Assembly: GCA_946624335.1 (NCBI GenBank) | Contig: CAMOSA010000024.1 | Location: forward strand, 1-18,387 | Length of the DNA stretch: 18,387 nt | Reading direction: 5' to 3' | DNA from: an uncultured Prevotellaceae bacterium | GTDB lineage: Bacteria; Bacteroidota; Bacteroidia; Bacteroidales; Bacteroidaceae | Shown here: piece by piece, positions 8,801 through 14,846 of the stretch | Position numbering within the stretch: position 1 is the first letter of the stretch | Layout: each line of letters begins with the position of its first letter | Program-made: the position numbers and the translations under genes | The notes under the pieces: model-generated | What the model was told of the DNA's origin: nothing | Databases searched by the model: none | Seen by the model: the letters and a program-made list of their open reading frames with translations, nothing else

Positions 8801-9402
8801 TGACGGGCAATGCCTGCGGCATCATTCTTGACCGTCGTGAAGAGCTGGAAAGTAGCCAGATGGAAGAAACCGTTGTGCGTGTCGGTGTCCTCGCAGTAGA
8901 AACGAATGTACTTGAAGCCTTTGTGCGGGAATACCTCATACACGATGGCCGTGTTGTCGCCGCCGTAGGGCGTGTCACAGATGCGCAACAGCGTACATTC
9001 CTCCTGCGGGATGTCAAGGTCGGGGTCGTTGGTACCGTAGACGCCCCACTGGGTGATGTGATTGCCATTGTTCACCTGACGACGCTGGAACTCGAAGGCC
9101 AGGACGTCCGTCAGCTCGACATCATCCGGCAGTTCGACCTGGAAGTAATGCTTACCCTGATATACGCCGTGCCAGTCGGAGTGCCAGAAGGCATTGTCGG
9201 GATGCGTGTCAGGCATTCCGATCAAGGCTCCAAGAGAGCCCTCGGCCGAATCGGAGCAGGGACTGCTGAGCTGACTCACTTCGGTAATCAGCGGATTGGT
9301 CTCCACCAATGAGTAGTCATACTTCGACAACTCTTGGGCGATAGCAGCGGAGCTCCAAAGTGCTCCTATCATCGCCACGAGTAACAAGTAGATTTTCTTC
9401 AT
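5821..9402 (-). CDS. Secreted modular surface protein with two discoidin-like domains (paralog B, 1193 aa)
   Basis: The signal peptide covers residues 1-23 (MKKIYLLLVA start, ending IAQ). The domain order is that of paralog A: discoidin-like 45-190 (ALIGMPDTHPDN, AFWHSDWH), FIVAR-like helices 198-270, trefoil-like 278-428 (YYLLNAKS, IVGWNEW), second discoidin-like about 485-660 (GALIDGDINTWFHTDY, SPRDIDVLVSNDGETWTLV), helical spacers, second trefoil-like module (KWYQIRFPSYEEF, YVIQNKGTGLFIHL) and a C-terminal tail (VSDVYNLQGQKV, RGIYVIKGRKVIV). Between residues 41 and 110 I count 58 of 70 positions identical to paralog A. The tail is a textbook example of the short C-terminal motif of secreted Bacteroidales proteins. 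I recognise no enzyme domain. It forms its own unit, with a promoter at 9482 and a terminator at 5706-5734. Confidence 0.92.
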   Translation of the reverse strand: MKKIYLLLVAMIGALWSSAAIAQELSKYDYSLVETNPLITEVSQLSSPCSDSAEGSLGALIGMPDTHPDNAFWHSDWHGVYQGKHYFQVELPDDVELTDVLAFEFQRRQVNNGNHITQWGVYGTNDPDLDIPQEECTLLRICDTPYGGDNTAIVYEVFPHKGFKYIRFYCEDTDTHNGFFHLATFQLFTTVKNDAAGIARQKLLDLYDQVKGAVYISGDFLGAIDESLVTEFYAALEEAVAQGDNVDATAEQLNALTDRLRAAYEACEAAAKLSVFKPGNYYLLNAKSVYNAASPDGRHFGMNMYNATTAGWAWMDYEDPNFVWQFTQAGVDDDGDAYYHMRNYGSELYANTLQTSEPLVLVAEENAGPIYVESLGDGTFIVYTANDGGHLLHQRGHGGADLPETATGDIVGWNEWPGSASCWYLIPVDDATLANMEAAKEQLKIQEQFNNLLNQATITYSRAFEYELPDDAEDVTPLSADDFLSNAARSAEHGYSWGDDGQGYGALIDGDINTWFHTDYTGTPQGTNVKWTAYDDSGEPTSWAEPTTKHNLMMHLPKAVTEVGFEFNPRNSTYYWDSPRDIDVLVSNDGETWTLVAEGYDRFNLYEGTSTFLDDVPVPKRPAYTGPIQLGGSYEWVRFDVNASRRSIYFNLSELRVWVGMKAKETSQAAQMSEQTVRTLQDALDAAKKVVKATSSDLAALQAALDQFKAEFVDPSELQDAVSKAKNLLTTVLKVETNEDGIAGDGLGYYREGCVTSDDLQTAIEEADAALEAGISTKPQLESLQQKVASAVEAAQAALAAGMQSEIETDKWYQIRFPSYEEFEQRGWNLGNGESENDVIWGKVATVAIDKEYEIYPDEVMDNIPMFSMDPDILENVDMSLWRFIPVGDAYVIQNKGTGLFIHLVAIGRENPNTIGSTPTLFKVEGLGYGKVVLRSYDFLTEEPITALHFQLDNCLMVGWSTYTLGTNSALELVEAGDVGGENELGSFYSEVREGQAYTYCFASRVTRNLAEGGKMYAVTGQFEDEDLAYVGLEEITEAAAGEPFVFIAENPFNDYALTAYADFRLTGDITREAGEKGGLKGTFATVAAQNGDGVLALDEQKGSFWRVVSGGSVNVDAMTAYIPAITNLSTCDPTEVCILLGSVPVGINGTKATAAKVSDVYNLQGQKVGTTADITALKRGIYVIKGRKVIVP

Positions 9403-9481
9403 TGCTTTAGGTTTTAGTTAATAATAAAGGTTGATTGATTGGATGGATATTATTTTGTTGTATCGCTCGTTTTTGCAGCTT

Positions 9482-9489
9482 CAAAGTTA
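9482..9489 (-). promoter_or_regulatory. Candidate -7 box of paralog B promoter
   Basis: TAACTTTG on the minus strand fits TAnnTTTG and predicts a leader of about 75 nt. I do not see a good TTTG at the -33 position. The leader just before the ATG (CTAAAACCTAAAGCA) is almost the same as in paralog A. Confidence 0.5.
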
Positions 9490-9571
9490 AAGGCGATTCG
9501 TTTACGTTATTAACAGATATCCCAGAAAATGGTATTTATTTAAAGCTTATTAACAAAATAATGCGCATTTA

Positions 9572-9615
9572 TACACTCAATATTAAGTGTTGAGCAGGCC
9601 GAAGGCATACACTCA
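9572..9615 (-). promoter_or_regulatory. Two copies of the candidate regulatory octamer TGAGTGTA (paralog B)
   Basis: TACACTCA on the plus strand occurs at 9572-9579 and 9608-9615, with 36 bp between starts. The nearer copy is 83 bp from the -7 box of paralog B. That is the same distance as in paralog A. All copies in the window have the same orientation relative to the genes. Confidence 0.4.
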
Positions 9616-9702
9616 CGATATATATAATAAGGTGTAAGCCCAATAATAAGTAGATGCACACAATTCGTTTTATATATAACAACGAATTATTCAAATTAAA
9701 CG

Positions 9703-9978
9703 AATTTTTTAATGATTATCCGCAATCATACCACCAAAGAGACCGCAACGCGGTCTTCGCTCAATAACCGAGGGTACGAGCGTAGCGAGCACCCCCGGAT
9801 AACAAGCTCTATAGAGGCAAGCACTCTGAAAGAGTGCCCGAACAGCGTAATGGGCGACCCCTTCAGGGTCGATGTCCCCCTTTTTGTCCCTATCCGGGGG
9901 TACAGCGCACCCCCGGTTATTGAGAGGAGACGCTTCCAGCGTCTTGGTGGTACGATTGCGGATAATCATTAATTTTTT
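9703..9978. mobile_element. MITE-like palindromic element with internal hairpins
   Basis: A 260-bp core (9711-9970) has 27-bp inverted ends, starting AATGATTATCCGCAATC, with one mismatch. It is flanked on both sides by AATTTTTT (9703-9710 and 9971-9978), a candidate 8-bp target duplication, though low in complexity. Inside, the two halves mirror each other: GACCGC-aac-GCGGTC (9741-9755) opposite GACGCT-tcc-AGCGTC (9929-9943), then CAATAACC...CCGGATA (9762-9801) opposite TATCC...GGTTATTG (9891-9922). Two further hairpins lie centrally: GCACTCT-gaa-AGAGTGC (9821-9837) and CGACCC-cttca-GGGTCG (9855-9871). Stem sequences differ between halves while pairing is kept. No transposase is present; if mobile, it would need an enzyme in trans. 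Confidence 0.75.
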
Positions 9979-10064
9979 CCATCTGTGGGATGGAGAAGAG
10001 AATTCGTATAATTAGTATCATTCGTTGTAGAAAGAAATTATATCAATTAATATTGTTCAGTTAC

Positions 10065-10282
10065 TTAAGGTGTGTTCTATTAATTAATAAATTCTCAATG
10101 AATTATCTTTGTTTGCTCTTGTCTCTTTTCGGCATCTTTGCCTCCAATCCCTTGCGCTCGACCTTTGGTCGCTTCGACACTTCGAAGAACCGTAGCCCGC
10201 TACGCTTCGGCGGGCTCGAAGTCAAAGCTGCTCGAAAATAGCCTAAGAGCAATTCAAAGCTAATTTATAGAACCCACCTTAA
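10065..10282. repeat. 218-bp segment with 22-bp terminal inverted repeats
   Basis: TTAAGGTGTGTTCTATTAATTA at its left end is inverted at 10261-10282 with two mismatches. The inside is non-coding and contains an AGCCCGC/GCGGGCT stem (10194-10216) and a CTTCG...CGAAG hairpin motif (10156-10190). The core of the right end is found once more, in the same orientation, at 11049-11063. It could be a small non-autonomous element, but I see no clear target duplication. Confidence 0.55.
10156..10190. repeat. 35-nt dispersed hairpin motif, copy 1
   Basis: The pattern GCTCGAnCTnTGnTCGCTTCG, a short loop, and CGAAGAAC is shared with copies at 18107-18140 and 18224-18256. The centre forms a CTTCG/CGAAG stem in copies 2 and 3; here it is TTCG/CGAA with a slightly longer loop. 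Confidence 0.6.
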
Positions 10283-10611
10283 ATAATAAGGTATTCAAGT
10301 TACACCGTATATGTTAACAGCCAGGAAGCGGAAAGGAAGGTTCATCCGTCTGGCCTGCTGCACACGAAGAGGACATTCCTAAGCATCACCTCCTTCGAAA
10401 ACACGCGGGTGTCATCAACGAGACACCAGGCTTGCAACTTTTGCCATATTTTGGCGTTGCCGTTTACAATCGGATTTTTAGAATACGTTCAAAAAGAGTA
10501 CGTTAGGAAAAGCCCGTCGCTCTGTCCTCACTAAATAAAATATTTTTTTCGATTTTTGCCTTCATCCTTCACTTTTACGTATAACAAACTAAGTCTTAAC
10601 GCCTTATCATC

Positions 10612-10948
10612 GGTGAAGGTAACGATTTTACCTTCACTTGCCTTCACCTCCTCTTGGAAAGTAAAACAAGTTGTTTTACCTCTTAAGTCTTAGGCGCAAG
10701 AAGGGTAACGAACAGCCGACAGGAAGTAAAACAAGTTGTTTTACCTTCCAGTCATCTGCGGCTATTCCATACGGAAGAGGTTGTTTCGGCTTTTGCGGTT
10801 AATCGCCGCACCCATCAGAGCCTGCCGTTGACCAGGCGTTGACTCTGTTTGTCACTTTTTGAGGCCGTTCGTCCAAACTTTTACATCAGAATAAAACATT
10901 TGTCCTATAAAAGTGAAGGAAAGTGAAGGTAAAATCGTTACCTTCACC
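10612..10948. repeat. 337-bp segment bounded by 36-bp inverted repeats
   Basis: 10612-10647 and 10913-10948 are inverted copies with one mismatch in 36. Each copy is also a hairpin by itself: GTGAAGGTAA, a 5-nt loop, TTACCTTCAC. The segment between contains two copies of a 19-bp palindrome and no gene. It could be a non-autonomous element or a structured RNA; no target duplication is evident. Confidence 0.8.
10661..10744. repeat. Duplicated 19-bp palindrome GTAAAACAAGTTGTTTTAC
   Basis: Perfect copies lie at 10661-10679 and 10726-10744, with starts 65 bp apart. Each has 9-bp arms around a single central base. The second is extended by flanking GGAA/TTCC. Such palindromes could be operators or hairpins. 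No adjacent gene is available to decide. Confidence 0.85.
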
Positions 10949-11048
10949 TATAATAATGAATTATATATCAATTGATTGCAGACAAAAGTGAAGGTAAACG
11001 CAAAAAACACGATTTATTTTGAGGAAGCAACGCGGCGGAGACATTCTT

Positions 11049-11063
11049 ATAGAACCCACCTTA
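11049..11063. repeat. Third copy of the ATAGAACCCACCTTA motif
   Basis: This 15-mer equals positions 10267-10281, the right end of the 218-bp inverted-repeat segment, and lies in the same orientation. It may be a solitary element end. Confidence 0.6.
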
Positions 11064-11099
11064 TCATACTTGTGAAACGAAATGAAGGTATGAAAATTG

Positions 11100-11132
11100 A
11101 AGTCCCAAGAGCACGGCTGGCTCTTGGGACTT
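11100..11132 (-). terminator. Rho-independent terminator of paralog C
   Basis: A perfect 13-bp stem (AAGTCCCAAGAGC pairing with GCTCTTGGGACTT) closes a 7-nt loop. On the minus strand it is followed by CAATTTTCAT. It lies about 60 bp after the paralog C stop and is unrelated to the terminators of A and B. Confidence 0.8.
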
Positions 11133-11191
11133 CACGTCTATGGACAGGAGTCTGTCAGAAGGACTCCAGAGGGTTATGCGCTAAGGCGCTA

Positions 11192-14100
11192 TTACTTCTT
11201 GGTCACCTTGGTGCCGTTGATGACGTAGATGCCACGCGGCAGGCTGCGGAGTGTGTCGAGGTTGCCGCGAGCGACACGACGGCCGTCGATGGTGAAGATA
11301 TCGCCGGTGGAGTAGACGCTCTTGAGGGCACCTTCGAGATCACGGACGCCGTCGAGGACCGTTTCGCCATCGATAATGACGGTGATGTCTGCGGTGTAAG
11401 ACAGGCTCTCGGTGGACTCGATGTAAGCGCTGTTGGCCGGCACAGTACCGCCAAGGAGCTGACGGGTGACGCTGAGTACCGTCGGATTGTTAGCGTCGAC
11501 GACGACATAACCCTGACCTACCGTCTTGGCGGCGTAAGTACCCTTGAGCTGACCGTCGGTCATGGGCTGGTCGGCGATGGTGATGCCATGCTTGAAGGTG
11601 ATGCCTTCAGGGGTGTTGTCGGCGCTGTACTCGCTGAGCTCGCCATAGAGGTAGAAGAAGGGCTCGCCAGCCTGGACGCTGGTGGTGGACGTCAGATTGA
11701 CGGTGGTGCCTTCGGCTGAAGCGACGGTGAGCATACGTCCCTCGCTGGTGGAGAGGTCAACGGGATAGCAGAAAGCGTAGAAGCGGCCGGGAACGATGTC
11801 CATAGCGAACTCGCTGCCATCGAAGCCTGCTGCGTCCTCAACCTCCTCGAGGTAGAGACCGCTGCGGCTGCCGAGGGTGTAGGCATTGTAGGTCACGAGG
11901 GTGTTCTGAGAGACCTGAGCGTGGAGATAGCTCTGTGCGTTGCCTTCCATATCCTTGGCGGCAATGAGGTTCTGGCCGTAGCCGAGGGCCGATGCGCTGA
12001 AGAAGGAGGGGATGATGCTCAGTGTCACGCCACCGCTGGTGCCGGCGGCCTTCAGGAAGAGACCGGTGGCCTTGTTCTGCAGCAGGTAGCCCTTCTCGCC
12101 ACAGTCGACGAAGCGGAAGAGAGCCTTGTCGGCATCGCTGATCTGGTCGTCGCTGAAGAAGTAGAGACGGCAGCCCATACGGACGTCGGAAAGGTCGATG
12201 TCGTCGTGTGCGCCGTCAGCGTACTTAGCCACGGTGACGTACTTGCCCCAGAGGGCGTCATCGTTCTCGGTCGAGTTGCCAGCCACGAGGTCCCAGCCGC
12301 CGGCCTCGAACTCCTCGGCGGTGCCGAAGCGGATACGATACCAAGTGTCGGTCTTGACAGGATTGGCGGCGGCACGCACAGTTTCCATCTGCTCGGTCAG
12401 TGTGTTGACGTAGTTGGCGGTAGTGGCGGGATCGTAGTTGGCAGCCTCGTCGTATGCCTTAGCGGCAGCGAGAGTGGTCTTGAGGGCATCGGCAGCAGAC
12501 ATATCGCTCCACTGGCCGGGGTTGGTACCCTCGACGATGCCCGAGGCGAGGCCGTCGGCCTGCTGAATGAGCTCACGCATCTCCGTCGGGTCGCTGAACT
12601 TGGCGTGGAAGGCGTCGTAAGCAGCCTTCAGGGCGTCGAAGTGTTCCTGAGTCAGTTCGTCGGAGGTCAGGTTCTGCTGAGCGGCGATGACATCAGCCAG
12701 CTGGGCTGCGGTTTCGCCGATGGAGGCGTATACGGTGCCATCGAGGCTCTCGACAGCATAGAGCTGGAAGAAGCTGGCGTGGCCGTAGCCGCGGTTGTTG
12801 GTCGTACCGTCGATGTAGAAGCGGAGGTACATATAGCCCTTGCCGTCGAAGACGAGGCCAGAGACTGTCTCGGTGTTGTTGCCGAAGGGAGTGTAGAGCT
12901 TAATCAGCTGAGTCCAATCCTCGTCAGCGGCCTCAGGATCATTGCTACCATAGACGCCCCATACGGTGACGTGGTCGTTGGCGACGGGACGGCGGGTGAT
13001 GGTCAGACGGGCCAGGGTGTACTTAGCCTGGCTGAGGTCGACCTGCAGGTAGTGGCTATGGTTGGGCTGGTCGCCAGCGTGCCAATCGGAGTGCCAATAG
13101 GTTGCGGGGTTATCGTCGATGAGTGCGCCGAAGTCGAGGCCTTCCTGAGAGTCGGAGAAGGGTGAGCTGAACTGCTCGGCGTCGGTGATGAGTGCCTCAC
13201 CTTCGCAGCCGTCCTGGGTCTTGGGCAGCTCTGCTGCGGCGGTTTTGAGCAGGTTATTGTAGTCGTTGACAAGCTGCTGATGAGCCTTGAACGCCTCGTA
13301 TTCCATTCGTGCACTCTCCACTTCGCTGTCGCTGACGGGTTCGAGCACCCACTCCGTCGGGCCAGGAGTGCCGTTCGAATAGGAGGTGCTCCAACCTACG
13401 ACGTAACCTTTTGTACCAGCGCCGGCATTATGGCTGCCCTGATGGAAGTAGAAGGTGGCATTGGCATCCTTGGAGGCCAAGCGCATATTGACGAACTCGG
13501 CCGATACGCCGTCGATGGCAACCAGCTCGGTGCTGGTCGTCGTCAGCAGGGCGTAACCGCTGGTGGCCGTGGGACCAGAGAAACGTGTGCTGTAGGCGAC
13601 GTTCATGATGTCGTAGTTGTCACCGCTCTTAGCCACCTTGAAGATATTGATGTAATTGTCCTCAGCGTCGGTCGGGGTGTACCAGTAACCGACATACGTG
13701 CCAGCCGTGGAGGTGGGCAGACAAGCCAGATACTTGGGATTGCCGTCGTCATAGTCCATGGCAGCGCGGAAGCGGTAGTAGCCATCAGCCACGGTGAGGG
13801 CGACCTTCGAGGCCACCATGGCGGCGAAGGTGTCGTTCATGGCCTTCTGGGCGGCTTCGAGCATCTCAACGGTCACCTCGTCATAATCCATATTGTCAAT
13901 ATCCGCAGCGGAGGCGACAGCGGCGAAGAAGGCGTTGACGGCCTCCTCGCTATAGTAGCCGGGCTCGGTGCCGACAGGGAAGTCCTCTACGGTGTAGGCC
14001 GTGTACTTGTCGAAGGTGGTCTTGAACTCAGCCCACGCGGCGACGAGAGCGTCCTGCTTCTTCAGCGTGACCGTGAAGTTGCTGGTGAAAGCGAAGCAAT

Positions 14101-14605
14101 GAGCGTCGACCTGCTGGACGGTGAGGATGGCCTTGTCGAGCTCCGGGTCGAGATCAGTAGCTTCGAGGTGAGCCACATCGTCAGCGCCGTTGCTGGTGGT
14201 CTCAAACTCACCGTTGATGAAACAGGTCACGCCACTGGGTTGAGCAAAGTTGGGGTGCTTGCCCGGCACGAAGTCGAAAGCGACCTTGTAGACATACCAG
14301 CCAGCAGTAGGCGTGATCCAGTAGTCCTCAGACTCGGTCGAACCGAAGGTGCTGTAGATACCGAGGTTCGTGCCGTCGTAGAAATACATATTGTTGCGAT
14401 GATCACCGCTGCGTGTAACGTGCAAGATGGTGACGCCCGGATTCTGAGCAGCCGTGGCATACTCATTGGCGTAGACGGGGCTGCCGGCTGCTGTCCAGTC
14501 ACCGGTCTTGGCGCTGATGGTCAGCGTCACCTCGTCCTGTGCTGCTGCGGGCAAGGCGATGAACAAGCCGAGCAGCAGGATCATTACAGAGTAGATTTTC
14601 TTCAT
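11192..14605 (-). CDS. Secreted modular protein with discoidin-like domain (paralog C, 1137 aa)
   Basis: The signal peptide covers residues 1-23 (MKKIYSVMIL start, ending AAAQ). Unlike A and B, the protein opens with a beta-rich domain (about 25-183; VTLTISAKTGDWT, WITPTAGWYVYKVAFDF), not a discoidin fold. Then come a helical FIVAR-like spacer (185-265), a trefoil-like module (270-425; GYYRFRAAMD, VVGWSTSYSNG, WVLEPV), a discoidin-like domain (about 475-617; FGALIDDNPATYWHSDWH, YMYLRFYIDG), more helical spacers (620-750), a second trefoil-like module (752-920; WYRIRFGTAEEF, YLLQNKATGLFLK) and a C-terminal tail (DIFTIDGRRV, RGIYVINGTKV). The second half aligns with A and B in the same module order, so C is a distant relative with an exchanged front end. 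Probably surface-exposed or released glycan-binding protein; no enzyme motif recognised. Own promoter and terminator. Confidence 0.9.
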   Translation of the reverse strand: MKKIYSVMILLLGLFIALPAAAQDEVTLTISAKTGDWTAAGSPVYANEYATAAQNPGVTILHVTRSGDHRNNMYFYDGTNLGIYSTFGSTESEDYWITPTAGWYVYKVAFDFVPGKHPNFAQPSGVTCFINGEFETTSNGADDVAHLEATDLDPELDKAILTVQQVDAHCFAFTSNFTVTLKKQDALVAAWAEFKTTFDKYTAYTVEDFPVGTEPGYYSEEAVNAFFAAVASAADIDNMDYDEVTVEMLEAAQKAMNDTFAAMVASKVALTVADGYYRFRAAMDYDDGNPKYLACLPTSTAGTYVGYWYTPTDAEDNYINIFKVAKSGDNYDIMNVAYSTRFSGPTATSGYALLTTTSTELVAIDGVSAEFVNMRLASKDANATFYFHQGSHNAGAGTKGYVVGWSTSYSNGTPGPTEWVLEPVSDSEVESARMEYEAFKAHQQLVNDYNNLLKTAAAELPKTQDGCEGEALITDAEQFSSPFSDSQEGLDFGALIDDNPATYWHSDWHAGDQPNHSHYLQVDLSQAKYTLARLTITRRPVANDHVTVWGVYGSNDPEAADEDWTQLIKLYTPFGNNTETVSGLVFDGKGYMYLRFYIDGTTNNRGYGHASFFQLYAVESLDGTVYASIGETAAQLADVIAAQQNLTSDELTQEHFDALKAAYDAFHAKFSDPTEMRELIQQADGLASGIVEGTNPGQWSDMSAADALKTTLAAAKAYDEAANYDPATTANYVNTLTEQMETVRAAANPVKTDTWYRIRFGTAEEFEAGGWDLVAGNSTENDDALWGKYVTVAKYADGAHDDIDLSDVRMGCRLYFFSDDQISDADKALFRFVDCGEKGYLLQNKATGLFLKAAGTSGGVTLSIIPSFFSASALGYGQNLIAAKDMEGNAQSYLHAQVSQNTLVTYNAYTLGSRSGLYLEEVEDAAGFDGSEFAMDIVPGRFYAFCYPVDLSTSEGRMLTVASAEGTTVNLTSTTSVQAGEPFFYLYGELSEYSADNTPEGITFKHGITIADQPMTDGQLKGTYAAKTVGQGYVVVDANNPTVLSVTRQLLGGTVPANSAYIESTESLSYTADITVIIDGETVLDGVRDLEGALKSVYSTGDIFTIDGRRVARGNLDTLRSLPRGIYVINGTKVTKK

Positions 14606-14695
14606 AGATAAACGATTAATTTAATAGTGAATAATAAAGTTGGTTTGTTAGCTTGCGGATGTATCTTTCTGTGTCATTTTGTGCCTTTGGCGGCG

Positions 14696-14703
14696 CAAAG
14701 ATA
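14696..14703 (-). promoter_or_regulatory. Candidate -7 box of paralog C promoter
   Basis: TATCTTTG on the minus strand fits TAnnTTTG, with a leader of about 90 nt. No clear TTTG is seen at -33, and that position overlaps the terminator of the upstream gene. The TGAGTGTA octamer of the other secreted-protein genes is absent here. Confidence 0.55.
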
Positions 14704-14723
14704 GCAAATAATGTGGGAAAAGA

Positions 14724-14754
14724 AATGTCCGAGGAGATTTTCGCCTCGGACATT
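14724..14754 (-). terminator. Rho-independent terminator of the DUF4954-type gene
   Basis: An 11-bp perfect stem (AATGTCCGAGG pairing with CCTCGGACATT) closes a 9-nt loop and is followed on the minus strand by TCTTTTCCC. It lies 93 bp after the stop codon and separates this gene from paralog C. Confidence 0.75.
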
Positions 14755-14846
14755 AAAGATTATTAACCAAAAGCAGGCATTAATGCGTGTCAAACCTGCA
14801 CGCATTGCTGCCCCGTGCTGCCCTCACAGCCCTGCCTGGGCTGGTC

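Larger units (their letters stand above)
10283..11048. other. Gene-free, repeat-rich intergenic stretch
   Basis: No convincing gene. The left part has a GGTGTC/GACACC hairpin (10408-10427) and a minus-strand open stretch (10342-10488) whose 48 codons read like protein (NPIVNGNAKIWQKLQAWC) but lack a good start; it might be a remnant. The right part holds the 36-bp inverted repeats and the 19-bp palindromes listed separately, plus further CCTTCACTTTTA-type motifs near 10568 and 10984. Confidence 0.6.

Noticed and set aside
7852..9312. Long plus-strand open frames opposite paralog B (486 codons, and 463 codons at 5644-7035)
   Set aside because: Shadow frames of the secreted protein gene, rich in Val, Glu and Gly runs with no credible protein features.
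9709..9972. Two overlapping 86-codon frames, one per strand, starting with similar peptides
   Set aside because: They start in the inverted ends of the same palindrome, which explains their similarity. The sequence is hairpin DNA, not a gene.
1840..14605. Polysaccharide utilisation locus
   Set aside because: The secreted proteins could bind glycans, but no SusC/SusD pair, glycoside hydrolase domain or regulator is visible in the window.
11921..14611. Plus-strand open frames opposite paralog C (414 and 443 codons)
   Set aside because: Antisense shadows; one runs across the start codon of C and neither has a promoter or a family signature.
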